Assembly: GCA_030278955.1 (NCBI GenBank) | Contig: JAOANR010000003.1 | Coordinates: 59,017,628 to 59,081,627 of the forward strand | Length of the DNA: 64,000 nucleotides | Direction: 5' to 3' | Source: Hygrophila difformis | Lineage: Eukaryota; Streptophyta; Magnoliopsida; Lamiales; Acanthaceae | Part shown: positions 35,159 to 47,673 of the stretch, one piece after another | Position numbering within the stretch: position 1 is the first letter of the stretch | Layout: each line of letters starts with the position of its first letter | Position numbers and translations under genes: made by a program | Notes under the pieces: generated by a model | Told to the model about the DNA's origin: nothing | Database searches by the model: none | The model's input: the letters and a program-made list of their open reading frames with translations, nothing else

Positions 35159-35300
35159 GGAATGGGACTAGACCAAACTATAGGTTGGGAGTTCGATTCT
35201 CACCCAACCCCTATCCATCCTCTTTATTCCTTTGTAATTTGTGTGGCTTGAGTTCCCACACACCTTTGTCGACACATAAGTGTCAATGTTAAAAAAAAAA
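35159..35300 (+). repeat. tRNA-derived SINE (family A), intact
   Basis: B-box GAGTTCGATTCTC, the family body TTTGTAATTTGTGTGG and CCCACACACCTTTGTCG, and an A-tail. TTAAATAAGAAGGG flanks it at 35145-35158 and 35301-35314, a perfect 14 bp duplication. The same family occurs at 42.6 and 55.0 kb on the minus strand. Confidence 0.88.
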
Positions 35301-35314
35301 TTAAATAAGAAGGG

Positions 35315-36196
35315 ATAATAAATAAATTAAATAAATCTTCATCCAATCTTACTACCTTTTATTGTCATAACAATTAGTAAAATTTGAGCAACCTAATAAA
35401 AATTAAAGTAAATTTTTATTTTTTAAAATAAAAGGGTTAATTTACACTTTAAATAGTGCCATTTCATGGATAAAAGAACATTTAAACGGACCTCATTTAT
35501 AATTATTAATAGCAAAAAAAGTCAGTAAATAAATAGTAGTAGTACTATAATTTGGAATGGGTTCAAGTCGATATCCAGGCTTGCCCTTTATCTGCAATAC
35601 ATGTTCTCTTTTGTTTTTGCTTTGAGTTATGGAAGTACGTATATTTTAATATTTATTCCTTTTTTATATAGATTAATTGGGGCCAAATAAAGGGATGTTT
35701 CCATTTATTCCTTATGGTAGTAAATTCGCATTCCCTTTTTTAGTTTACATAAATTACCAAAATTTCGGGATTTGCTCCAAATTTTATTCCCTAAAATTAT
35801 TATGGGTTAGAAATTGTGCTTGAATATTACGTAAAATTATGGGATATGCTCCAATTTAGATTTTACCCCTAAATTATGCACGAATCCGTCTTTTATTTAA
35901 TTTAATGTATATGGTCACTAACCACAATAGAAAGATTATTGACAAATTTTGATTTACAAACAAACAATGAAATAATATAACAAAACGTAGATTACATTCA
36001 AATTTTTAATTAAATACTTTACATATCTTATGTAAACATTATAAATTAATTTAAATATCTTATGTATGTGTTTAATGATAATAATTCTATTGTACTACAT
36101 ACGTTTTCCGTGAAAATGAAAAGTTTGATTTTTTGAAAACTATTCATTATTTAACTTTAATTCATGTTTATATAATAGTTATAGAAGAAAAAAATA
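35315..36196. other. Unassigned AT-rich sequence
   Basis: No gene, array or repeat termini identified. Confidence 0.35.
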
Positions 36197-36460
36197 TACT
36201 CTCTCCGTTTTTTTTAAGTTCACCATTAGCATATCAGATACTATTCATTGAATAACTTTGATTCAACTTTTTCATATAGTTATATAAGATAAAACATAGT
36301 CAAGTGAGATCTTATTGGATTCGTCTAATCACGTAATTTTAGAATTATCAAACTTTTATAATTTTTACTTTCATACAAATTGAGTTATTAACGATTGAAA
36401 ATGCGTATTGGATTGCGTGAAATGCATGATGGGTGAAGTTAAAAAAGAACGGAGGGAGTA
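36197..36460. mobile_element. Stowaway-like MITE
   Basis: Termini TACTCTCTCCGTTTTTTTT and the complement of AAAAAGAACGGAGGGAGTA. Same subfamily as 41145-41408 (shared AAGTTCACCATTAGCATA). Confidence 0.8.
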
Positions 36461-37149
36461 ATCGTCAAGTGAGATCTTTTTAGAAAATCAATTTTTTATA
36501 ACTTTTATTTGTAAACAACGTAAATTATTCATTGTTAAAAATGTGTATTGAATTACGTGCGCAAAGTAAATGTTACAGATTCATGAAAAGAGAATAAATA
36601 ATAATTATTCATTTTATATGCATATTACTTTTAAATTTTTTCTAATTATTAAAATAAATAATAATTTTTAAAATCAAATAATTGCGGGGCAAGTGTAGCA
36701 TTTGTTTTGAAATTTATAGGAGTAAAATATGGACATTCATCCGTGTTATATGTTTGTTTAAATATGCTATATTATTACATAGACTATGCTCCCATTCATC
36801 CGTCCTATATATTTGATTAAATATTCTAGATAGACTATGCTCCCATTCATCCGTGCTATTTATTTGATTAAATACTAGTAATTAACCCGTCGAAACTCGA
36901 CGGGTATAATTATATTTTATATATAATATATATACGTATATTATATGAAACTAATAGAGAATATATGATAATTATAATTTAATTATTTTTAAAACTAATA
37001 GAGAAATCATATTAAACCGTCTTCTTGTGGATTGTTCTGTACAAACCTAGCAGATCAATAAAAATAAATAATAAAATTATATTTTATTTAATTTAAAATT
37101 TTATTTAAAATTAAATAAATTTAAATAAATATTAAGCATGATATGAAAA

Positions 37150-39340
37150 TTTTCCTTACAATTTGCTGAAAATTTCACTGTACACAACGTTTCTTGTAGT
37201 ATCTTGAATTAATCCATCTTAACTAAATATTAATACTCTGAGTCTCGTCTTGCTAGTGACGCGAGATATCACAACATATAACTGTTTATTGCTAAAATTT
37301 GGTTTTGGAAGATAGAGTTCAACATTTTTTAATGATTGACATTGACTTTTCTTTATATTCATAGCAAAACAAACTGCGAATGAGAATTATCTCATCTGAA
37401 ATCGAATGGAGAATTTGTTTAAATCAGACGGGCTCATAATCATTCTACCAATCAAGAATTTTCTACTTTCATGGTTTCCCAAAATTAGTTTAACCTCAAT
37501 TATATTGTTTCGCATCTTGGTTACTATCAACATGCTTCCATTGTATAATTTATTTGATGGATCTATATACTTAAAAAGAATGACTATACAACCCTAATTC
37601 AACTTTATTTTATGATTCAGTAGTCCAGAACACTTGATCGTGTTTAGATATTCTGATGAAAATATTTCATTGTCATTATGCATGCTTTCATCCTCTTGAC
37701 AAATATTTTTAGAATTGAGATATATATTTTCATTTGCAGATAGACATTATGTGATGTAATAATTAATTGTATCAACCCATCTTATTGGAAGGGGCTGGTA
37801 TAGCACATATCTTTAAAAATGTCTATATTTGAAGTGATGCAGTTTATATATTTGTATGTGTACGCTAAAAAAAAAGCTTATATAGGATCACCCGTAGAGT
37901 TTATAAGAATATTATTCGAAAATGTCACATCTAACTACATCTCCAAGATCAATACCGATTCTACCATCACTTACATCAAGTATCCATATTGCAAATTTTT
38001 TTTATGTATAAATTTCATTGTAAACAACATTTCTTTTATTATCTTGAGTTAATCCATCTTAATTAAATATTAATACTTTGATTCATCTCTTGCTAGTGAC
38101 ACGAGATATCACAACATATAATTGTTCAAAGCTAAAAATTGGTTTTGAAAAATAGTGTTCAACATTCTTTAAAGATTGACATTGACTTTTGTTTATAATC
38201 ATAGTAAAACAAAGTGGAAATTTTCTCCTTTAAAATCGAATGGGAATTTGGTTAAATCCGACAGGCTTATAATCATTCTATCAAGAATTTTCTACTTTCA
38301 TGGTTTTCCAAAATTATTTAGCCTTAATTGTATGGTTCCGGATCTTGTTTACTATCAACGTGCTTCCATTACATAATTTATTTGATGGATCTATATTCCT
38401 AAGAAGTATGACTATGCAGCCCTCCTTGAACTTTATTTCATGATTCGATAATCCTGAAAGCTTGATCATACTTTGATATTCCGGTGAAAATATTTCATCG
38501 TCATTATACATACTTTCATCATCTTGACAAATAATGTTAGAACTGAGATATATCTTTTCATTTGCAGACATATGTTCCATGATTTAATCATTGATCGTAT
38601 CAATATCTCATTTGTTGGGGCTAGTCTAGCAACATCTTTAAAAATGTCTGGATTTAAAGTGGTACAATTTATATTTGTGCATATAATCTCAACAATTGTC
38701 GACCCGTAGAGTCATAAGAAAATCATCTTGAAATGTAACACCTGATTGTACATCTCCAGATCAATACCAGTTTTACCAATTACTATCACCTGCATAAAGT
38801 ATTCATTTTGCAATTATTTTTGGCATATATGAATTTCATTATAGACAATATTTCTTATTGTATCTCGGGTTAATCCATCTTAGTTGCATATTAATGCTTC
38901 GAGTGCCCTCTAAAAACCGCATCTGGAAGATAGAATCCAACATTTTTTAAAGATTGACAATGACTTCTATTTATAGCCATATAAAAACACACTGCGAGTG
39001 AGAATTTTCTCCTCTGAAATCGAATGGAAAATTTGGTTAAATAAGATGAGTTCATAATCATTATACCAATCAAGAATTTTCATCCCAAATAATAAGCTTT
39101 GTTTTAATTAGAAGAGAGGTTAAATTATTTTTTGGGATAATTTTTTTTGTAGGTAGAATTCTCATCACAATCTAGTGGAATACCAAATCTAGAATGTGCA
39201 GTCTTACCTCTTGGAAGAAGTAGTGATGTTATTCCACTGGATGTTACAAGCAATATAATATCACGACTCCATGAAGGGCTGAACATAATGGTGTAGATAA
39301 ATGTATTGTCAGTTCCACCACGTAAAGAAAAAAGAATCCA
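37150..39340 (-). pseudogene. PIF1-type Helitron helicase, broken and internally duplicated
   Basis: At 39340-39120 the minus strand reads GGTDNTF (a decayed Walker A, usually GGTGKTF) and VTSSGITSLLLPRGKTAHSR, the conserved block after it. At 38580-38314 an 88-codon open frame has TLIVNKIRNH, VILLRNIDPSNKLCNG and YLSSNII, the helicase C-terminal motifs. The same region recurs, more decayed, at about 37.2-37.9 kb and partly at 38.8-39.1 kb, so the C-terminal part is present about three times in tandem. Family role is rolling-circle transposition; this copy is inactive. Confidence 0.75.
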
Positions 39341-39866
39341 CCCTCACCATTATGAACTCAGACATTATCTTATTATAAATATTCTTTGCTCATCAATCAA
39401 CAAAAGTAATAGCTTAGTATGATCTTTCATCATTTTTGTCTTATTATAATATGACTCTTCTAGTATTAATAGATTCTTTGTTTCAGACGTTAACACTTCA
39501 TCCGGTACCGGCAGAGAAAAATTTCAAACTTATAGAATTTGCTGCAATTAGCTTTCCAATTTTTAACAAAAGCTAGATTTTGTATTTGTTCTTCTGTCAA
39601 TTGCAAATCTGTTAAAACATAGATTAATTAATTATTCCTTAAAAAATAGATTAAATAAATTTGATTTTACTTCTTTATTTAATAATGGATATATTCACAT
39701 TCCAATAACTCTTTATACACCCAATTATTTTATTTATAATATTTTACGGAAATAGTTAATTTATTGTAAACTAATTATTCACATAATATGAATTTTCACA
39801 ATTTCCTTAATAATATAAATGTTTTGTATAATTTTTAATATAATAAACTATAAATAAGTTTCATAT

Positions 39867-40106
39867 TACTACCTCCGTATTCAAATGTTGTTGACATTTG
39901 TAAATGTGCTACTATTCACACATAGACTTTCACTTAAAGTTTTATTATAATTATACAAGTTAAAATATAGCCAAGTGAGATCTTGTTAGATTCGTCTCGT
40001 CGTGTAGTTTTTAAATATCGAACTTTTAGAATTTTTATGATTTAAAATGTACACTGAACTGTGTGAAAAATCTATACGTAAAAAATATTTGAGTATAGAA
40101 GAAGTA
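39867..40106. mobile_element. Degenerate Stowaway-like MITE inside the Helitron
   Basis: The left end TACTACCTCCGTATTCAAA is clear and the right end is eroded (GAGTATAGAAGAAGTA). The interior phrase AAGTGAGATCTTGTTAGATTC is shared with the other copies. Confidence 0.5.
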
Positions 40107-40665
40107 TTTATATACAATTAGAATGATATAAGTACATACTAATTATATACTATAAATTTAAAATTCAAAATCTTTCAAATCTTTTTAAATTTTAAATTTC
40201 AAATCTTTCAAATCTTTTTAAAAGTGAACAATATTGTGGGATTCCGTATAAATTGAAAATTTCAGATATTTCAAAAATTGAAAATCTATAATGAATAAAT
40301 AAATAAATGAGAAACTCTAAAATTAATAAATTAAAAAATACAAAATTTATAAAAATTGGAAATTTGAAATGGAGACACCACATTAAATATATGATAGTTT
40401 GTTCACTAATGATTTTATTAATATATAGATGATATATTTATTACTATATAGACTCTACTTCCATTATCCGTGCTATATATTTGATTAAGTATGCTATGTT
40501 ACTATATAACTTGTGCTCCCATTCATCCGTGCTATATATATTGGATTAAATATGTTATATTACTGTATAGACCATGCTCTCATTCATTTGTGTTATACTC
40601 CATTCTATATCACGATTTGATTAAACATTCTATATCACTATATAGACTATGCTTCCATTCACTTT

Positions 40666-41144
40666 ACGCATGCAATTTGGATTTGTTATTTGCGTGCTAA
40701 ATGCATGCTACGTTTCCTCACAGGCTTCATTTGAACCAAGCTCCAGCGGTACCGGGGTTCAGCTCAACGCCAACTACGACCAGTTAGCCTTTCAGAAAAT
40801 AAAATCTTTATGCCCTTATATATTGATGGGGTTAATTTTTTGTTGTTGTTGCATGATGCCGAGAGTATTAACTAATGATATGCTATTGGAATATTTAAAA
40901 AAATGATATACACGTAGTATATCCCATACTCTTCCAACGACGACATCGTTAATTCACAATGTTTACAGAGACATACAGACATACAACCTTGAATTTTATT
41001 TTGTATTTAATCTATTGTCATATTGACACACTTTTATCTTTCATGTTATTAAAATAATTCATCATAAAAGAAACACTTTTACAATTTTTCATCATAAAGA
41101 AAAAATACTAACCCCAAGCCCATCCAAGAAAATTGCGTTGTATT
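40666..41144. other. Unassigned sequence with short coding-like patch
   Basis: About 40720-40800 is more GC-rich than the flanks and reads SSSGTGVQLNANYDQLAFQ on the plus strand. I do not recognise a family. The rest is AT-rich. Confidence 0.3.
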
Positions 41145-41408
41145 ATACTCCCTCCGTTTTTTTTAAGTTCACCATTAGCATAGTAGATACTATTCATTGA
41201 GTAACTTTAATTCAATTTTTTCATATAGTTATATAAGATAAAACATAGTCAAGTGAGATCTTGTTGGATTCGTCTAATTATGTAGTTTTAGAATATCAAA
41301 CTTTTATAATTTTTACTTATATGTAATATGAGATATTGATGATTGAAAATGTGCATTGGATTGCATGCAGTGCAGGATGGGTGAAGTTAAAAAAAAACGG
41401 AGGGAGTA
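41145..41408. mobile_element. Stowaway-like MITE
   Basis: Termini TACTCCCTCCGTTTTTTTT and AAAAACGGAGGGAGTA, closely matching the copy at 36197-36460. Confidence 0.85.
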
Positions 41409-41562
41409 TAAAATTCTAACACTTTCTAATATCACACTGTACAACTACACACATCAAACTAATACCCATACAATGCTACATCATTATCCATTTTCAGATT
41501 ACACATGTATTTGTGAAGTGTGAGCAAATAAAACACTATGGCGTGATCTGTTAAGACCGGAG

Positions 41563-41850
41563 TTATGCGACATTCAATGCCTCCGGTTTCTCAATTTTCC
41601 CGTCACTCACGTTTTGGACAACATCACTGCACGCGTGCTCCGCGCGCAAACCATCATCAACGGGGCATAGATCAGCACAACCAACGAATGAGACACAATC
41701 AACTGGATCCCCACCCATCATATGGAATACTCGATCTGATTCGTCTCCCCGCTCGCCCCCTCCGTTGTCGGATGCATCGTTACGTTCCATGTCTGTGCAC
41801 CATTCTGTAATGGCGTCTCCATCAGGACGCATGTTCAGATCCAACATCAT
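41563..41850 (-). CDS. Unidentified GC-rich open frame, possible captured gene fragment
   Basis: A 95-codon minus-strand frame, acidic and Gly/Asp-rich with nine Cys or His residues, inside a ~350 bp GC-rich island bordered by AT-rich DNA. No domain recognised, no introns or promoter evident. The plus strand is also open for 81 codons, which weakens the coding claim. It may be an exon fragment carried by a transposon or chance. Confidence 0.25.
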   Translation of the reverse strand: MMLDLNMRPDGDAITEWCTDMERNDASDNGGGERGDESDRVFHMMGGDPVDCVSFVGCADLCPVDDGLRAEHACSDVVQNVSDGKIEKPEALNVA

Positions 41851-41899
41851 CCTCTCCGGTTGAGTAACTCGTCGGACGTTTTTCTTTGTTCCGCTCTTT

Positions 41900-42586
41900 C
41901 AGTTGAATGACAGCATACACACTTATTTATTGCTCAAAAACGTTTTACAATGGTCCCAATTAGTCACTAATTATTTCCTAAAATTGTGGGATTAGCATAT
42001 TCACATTCCTATTTATTGCAGTACACATAAATGGAAACTATTTATTCTTTTATAGATGGGAGCACATTCACATAACACACACAACACTCTGGATTTCCTG
42101 ATTTTTATTAAATCAGAATAGTAACCTTACCGCTATAATTTTACTCCTCCATTTACAGGGCGGAAAACTTTATACTACTTCAAAACATTTTCTAATTAAG
42201 GAAGTATGTTTTATTCATGCATTAATTACAATATTTATATTTTTTTTGAACAATTACAATCGTATATTTCTCATGTTTAATTTTAGTGTTTTTATTAGCA
42301 TTGAATTTTTATATTTATGAGAGTGAGATTGAGTAAAATTTGGGACTTGAATTTGATGGATATAATTAATTTAATTAATTTTATTAGAAGTAATTAGTCA
42401 TAATCACTTAATACTATTATGTTCAATTTTATTGGTTAAATAACCTCTATTTGATTAATGTTATCACACCATTTAAGTTTGAAATATAATCACATAAATT
42501 TAGCATATCATATTATTTAACTATGAACCTTAATCTTAAAAAACATGAATATAAGATTATGATGGATAAATTTATATATCCAACTT
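41900..42586. other. Unassigned AT-rich sequence
   Basis: No gene or array identified. It ends at the 14 bp target duplication ATCATATTCATTTT (42587-42600) of the split SINE. Confidence 0.4.
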
Positions 42587-42600
42587 ATCATATTCATTTT

Positions 42601-42720
42601 TTTTTTAAACAGTGACATTCATGTGTCGACAAAGGTGTGTGGGAGCCTGAACCACACAAATTATAAAGGGGATAAAAGGGGGGATATGAGGCCGGATGGG
42701 GATCGAACCCCCAACCTATG
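42601..42720 (-). repeat. SINE (family A), 3' part, split by LTR element
   Basis: Tail as poly-T, then the family body (GTGTCGACAAAGGTGTGTGG) and the complement of the B-box (GGGGATCGAACCCCC), stopping abruptly at CCTATG where the LTR begins. The rest of the SINE is at 54863-54886. ATCATATTCATTTT borders both outer ends. Confidence 0.9.
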
Positions 42721-43014
42721 TGTCACGGGGCGCCGGGTCCGTATCGGGACTGCGGCGCGCCGAGTGGCTAATAGACTGATTCCCAGCACTATTCCGCCAA
42801 ACGGTCCATCCGAAGGGTCGGGTTGGACAACATCATAGAGCTAATTCCGGAAACTATGGGATCCTTCAATTTAGATTCCAACGGCAGACGAGCCTTACAG
42901 TAACTGCAAGACAAAGCCATAAAAATGTGGTTAGAGACCGGAAGGTCAACTAGTCCACCCGAAGTGCCCTGCCGAGGGGCACAACAGCAAGACGCTGCAC
43001 ACGACTATACACGG
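42721..43014 (-). repeat. 3' LTR, truncated
   Basis: Starts TGTCACGGGGCGCC and matches 54472-54765 base for base, then stops at ACACGG where Athila-like sequence begins. The outer 97 bases of the LTR are missing. Confidence 0.92.
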
Positions 43015-46000
43015 TTGGATCGATTCTGTGATTAATTGAAAGTATTCCTGGAATTTAAAGCAATTTAAAATCCGGAATAACTTTTATAAGAACAGGATTA
43101 ATCCAACCTAATTTATGCAAGTAAATATAGTAGATTAAATTTTATAAAATTCAAAAATGTGATTGAACAATTTTGATGAAAATCAGAATTTTTCTTAAGT
43201 ATTGGGCATCGAACAATCGCCTTGTCCGATGAACCAAACGATCACACATAGCCAAAATCGTCGAACATTTAAATTGGTTTGACGAAAAAGGCTATCGGAA
43301 TTATTTTTCTATCTTTTATGTTAATATTTTCCCCCTCCCTCCCTCCTCTCTTATTTTATTTTGATTTTGATAATTTGTTTAAGTAGGAATTGATTTACTC
43401 ACATTTCGAGCAAGGCTCAAAATGTGAGGATGTTGATTCCTCACTTAAAAAAAAAAAAGTGTGTTACTTTTCTTTTTGTTTATTTTTATTATTTTATATC
43501 TAAACCCAGTGCAAAGCATGCATAACTCTGTCTAAGAATTCACATATTTGATTTTGGTTTATGATTAAATTTTCAAACTTTTAAATTGGGATAATATAAT
43601 TGAAAACATGCATGATATGAATTTTTGAGGTTTTGAGCTATAAAAATTTAATGATATCATCATCTTGTTGGGTAATGAGTCATCATGTTGAGAATTTAAT
43701 TGAATAAAGTGTAAGAAATTTTTCAAAGATTAAATTTAAGAATATTGTATGACATGAATGAACCATTCCATGTGAGATTTGAGCCATGAGTCATTTTTAC
43801 TCATTCTTTTCTTTGATGTGTGAAAATCATTTTGATTAAAGGAAACTAGAACTTGCGATTGGGACCGATTCAAGACCATGCCATATTCCAAAAAATCGAG
43901 CATATGATCGAGGCACTTAGAAAAACCCAAAATTTTGGCCTTCGTTTGAAATCCAAACCAAAAAATATTCTCTTTAGGATTAACCAATTTGAGCCTTTAA
44001 GCCTAATTTTTCTTTGAAGCCCTCTATGTTATTCCTAGCCTTCTAAAAAGACCAAAAAAATTTAAACCCAAGTGTGTAAGAATGAATTTTATCAAGGCAT
44101 TAAATTTATGATCATCAAGTCATCAAATCGGTATTCAAGAATCCGATCAAAAAAAAAAGAGAAAAAGAAGAAGAAGAAAATTGTTGAGTTCCATTCAACA
44201 CAAAAAAAAAAGAAGAAAAAAAAATGTTGAATCTACTTCAACACAAAATAAATTGCAAATGACAAAGCAAATTAGACATAGTCTAATGTCATGCAATATG
44301 AAGAGAAAAGCAAAAGAAAAAAAAAAAAGAGAAAAATATTGATGATTATAAATTTTAATTAAATATGCCAAGTTATGATAGAATAAATTCTTGCCACTCT
44401 TTAGCCAATAATTTCCTTTCCTACCAAATGTTACAACCGTATGCCCCATTATAACCCTTAAATAAGACCTCGGGATCTCGATTTGAAGAAATGAGCCGGT
44501 GGCGAGTTGGTCCAATTGCAAGCATATGGGATAATTTAATTAAATTTGATTATGAGTGCTCATTGATAAAACCCCCTTTTTGAGAGTGAGTGAAATTTCC
44601 GTTTCTACTATATGTGAGGCTCTGCTTTTAATTATGTTCATGTCATACTTTAATTCTAGAATTAAATCAATGAATTTTTCTAAACATGATGTTCATGAAA
44701 AATTATCAATAATGACTGATTTGTAGGCCTGATTAGTGAGAAGTATCATTTTATTAAACACTGCAATCAAGAGAATTTAATACTTGTAGTTTTCGATTGT
44801 CTTATCCCAATTCAAAAAGAATGATATTTTTGAAGCCACGAAAATAGATTGAATATGCAGCGTCTATGCTCTTAGGAGCACTGACTCTGACTGCTCGGGG
44901 ACGATCAGTATTAAATGTGAGGATGTTGATAATGGCCAAAATTGACCATTATTTTCAATCTATTTCCGTGTCTAATACGGACATTTGATCGCATTCCGGT
45001 CTTATTTAAATAAGAAAGCAGTGGAATTTAACAGATTTATGCAAGTTTGTATAAATAATAAGCTGGTATTGAAAAATACAAAAATATTGTTATTTTTATT
45101 AATTTTATATTAAAAAACCCAAAAACATGATAAAAATATTAAAAATTCCATATTTGATAATTATGGTTTGGTAGTATCTGTTCGGTGGAACACGGATCCA
45201 TTAAACGGAACACAAACAAAATATCAAGTGGAGCAAAAATACTTATTTATTATATTTTATATTTTGATGTATATTTTTAGTTTTTGTGTTTGTTTATTTT
45301 TATCTATGTTTTCTGCCTTAATTAAATTAAATGGTCCACTAATTACTGTTAATTTAAATTAATTACAGGTAATTTGGTCCAATCCAATAATCCAATGTGA
45401 GTCCAATCCAGTCCAATCCAAAAAATTCAGTCCAATCCAAAAAAATTCAGTCCAATCCACCATTGTCCAGGCCCAATTACCCTTAGCCCAATACCACTTA
45501 TCAAAGCCCAATTACCATTAAACCAATCCCAAGCCCAAACTCAACACCAAACCCTAACCCTAACCCTACCCTAACCTGCCCCCGCCGCCGGCGCCGCCAC
45601 CGCCGGCCGGCGGCCGTCTCCAACCAGCATCATCCAGTCGCCATTCCACCTCCGTCCTCCGGTCATCTCCCTCCACATCCGACCACTCCTCAATTTCCGA
45701 ATCCGGTAAGCCGCCACCAAACTCCGGCCAACACCCCAGCTGCAGCTCCACCATGTTCTTCAACCTCCAACCTCCATTCATCCCCAACATCCCCTCTCCA
45801 CCTCCACTCCCGAGCCAACCACAGATCCGGCCGCCGCCGCACCTCCATTTCCATTCTCATCATCAAACCTGTCCGCTCCCTCCGTTCACCTTTCCGGCCA
45901 TCTCCGCCATTTTCCAACCTTCACCATCCCTTCCTCCGAGCGCCACCACCCCAACCAATAAAAACCCCAAAAATTAAAACCGAGGCTCCCAAAATCCATT

Positions 46001-46860
46001 CCCACCACCACAGCACCCTCATTCAACATCATCACCTCAGCCCCCTACTCCGGCGACGCCTCCGTCTCTTGCCGACAGCCTCGCCGGACTCCAACCGCCG
46101 CCGCTCCCTGCCATCCGAGAGCCCAGCCGCGACCTCCATCCCCTTCAACATCATCACCATCCTCGTCAGTCGCCGCCGCCCCTTCACGCCTCCGTCCAGC
46201 CTCAACAAACCAACAAGAAACATGGGGGAAACAAGAATTGGAACAAGAAAATAGGGGAGGACGAAACTGAGATCGAGAAACAGAAAGAAGAAGCAAAGAA
46301 GAAACGAAGGAAGAAGAATGGAGAAGAACGAGACAGAGGGAGAGAGAAAGAAAACTGGGTAGAAGAGAAAGCAAGAGGAAAGAGAAGGAAGGAAAATAAA
46401 TGAGAGAAGAGAGAGAGAAAAATTAAACATTTGTCGCGGAAGGGTGCATCGCGCCCAAGTGCTCCGCGACCAAAAAATGCACCGCGACTGTGAGAGGAGT
46501 AAGGCACAAAAATCGTGTCGCGGAACAATGTTCCGCGACAAAATGTTCCGAGACAAAGTGCCTCTTCCGCGACAAGGAGAGAGACAGAGAAAAGAAGCAC
46601 AGCTCTTCCGCGACCAGCATGTCACGTGACCACTCCCAATTTAAATCCCCACATGCCAAATTGAATCCAAGCTCCCAGGACCTCAAGTCCCGCAATACAT
46701 GGATTATTTGTCTCTTCCTCCTGGAGCTCAAGTCCTGCCCCCTCCTGGGCGCCATCTTGGAGCTAAAAAGTGTTTTGTCCCTAACTACTTTGTTCCGCGA
46801 CAAAGCAGTTGTTTGGCGACCAGGTGGGCCTTTAATGGGCCTAGGGCTTCCCTACTCATC

Positions 46861-46868
46861 TATAAATA
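46861..46868 (+). promoter_or_regulatory. TATA box of the Athila-like LTR
   Basis: TATAAATA in a GC-richer context, followed by CCTCCCATCCCTTTGAACAG, a typical retrotransposon U3/R junction. Confidence 0.5.
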
Positions 46869-47673
46869 TATCCTCCCATCCCTTTGAACAGTAACCTAGC
46901 TACACTTTAGTTTATTTCACTGTTTTGGAGGCACCACTGTGCTCTCCAAAAATTATGTTAGATAGGTAGTTTAGTTTATTTTTATGCAATGTAGATGTAG
47001 ATTTTAGCTTAGTTTTAATTTATGCTTTGTAATAAATAAGTGTAGCTAGTGTTCATTTTATTTTCCAGTTTTATATTTTTGTATTTTGGGTTGAAAACAC
47101 TTAATCAATGGGTGTGTTTAACCCATTTTTGGTTTTTGTGTTATATGAGAAAATGTTCCACAAAAATGTGTTATGGATCTCCCATAATATTTATTGCTTT
47201 ATTTTTGTATTTTTGGTCACTTGACCATTTTTATTATTTTTAGTTAGGTTTAATGCTTTATTAGGCTTAATCAATGCATGAGTATTTGATAATTATCCCT
47301 TGATAGATTTAGTGTATGTGCTATTTTAATACTAGTATAGGCAGTTTGTTTCTTCTTGCTGCTAGTACTTGTTTTAGTTTTCTTTTATTTTTATTTTATT
47401 TTATTTTACTGTTTATGTTCTTCTTAGTCTAGGTATTTTTCTTACTTTTTATTTTCTCTTTCTTGTGCATTAGATCTAAAAGGGATATATATTAAAGTGT
47501 TTATGCATACTTATATAAAAACTGCATATTCCTATATTGTATTGCATCACATTGTAACCCCACGGGTTGCAATGTAATTTTCCCGTTGTGATCCCACGGA
47601 TCACAACGCACACCCATGTAATGCAATATAAGGGGTTATGCTGCCAAAATTTTTATAAATTTTTAAAACCCTT

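Larger units (their letters stand above)
36874..40429 (-). mobile_element. Helitron with helicase remnants (3,556 bp)
   Basis: On the minus strand it starts TCTATATATTAATAAAATC at 40429 (host A beside it). It ends with the perfect stem CCCGTCGAG/CTCGACGGG region (CCGTCGAGTTTCGACGG) and then TTAATTACTAG at 36874, followed by host T. Helicase fragments inside run in the same orientation. No Rep/HUH motif was recognised. Confidence 0.88.
36730..40665. repeat. ~60 bp minisatellite split by a Helitron
   Basis: Units contain CCCATTCATCCGTGCTATAT, TTTGATTAAATA and ACTATATAGACTATGCT. About three copies lie at 36730-36873 and about four diverged ones at 40430-40665. The two halves join in register once the Helitron 36874-40429 is removed. 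Confidence 0.8.

Noticed and set aside
37185..37200. TTTCTTGTAGT as the missing CACTA terminus
   Set aside because: It reads TTTCTTGTAGTAT, not ...GTAGTG, and lies inside the Helitron helicase remnant.
45550..45576. Telomere-like CCCTAA repeats
   Set aside because: Only three to four units within an LTR-like region; too short to indicate a telomere and common in plant leaders.
45566..46625. Overlapping GC-rich open frames on both strands
   Set aside because: Low-complexity Pro/Ser/Arg frames in all phases, no domain; they come from GC-rich LTR sequence.
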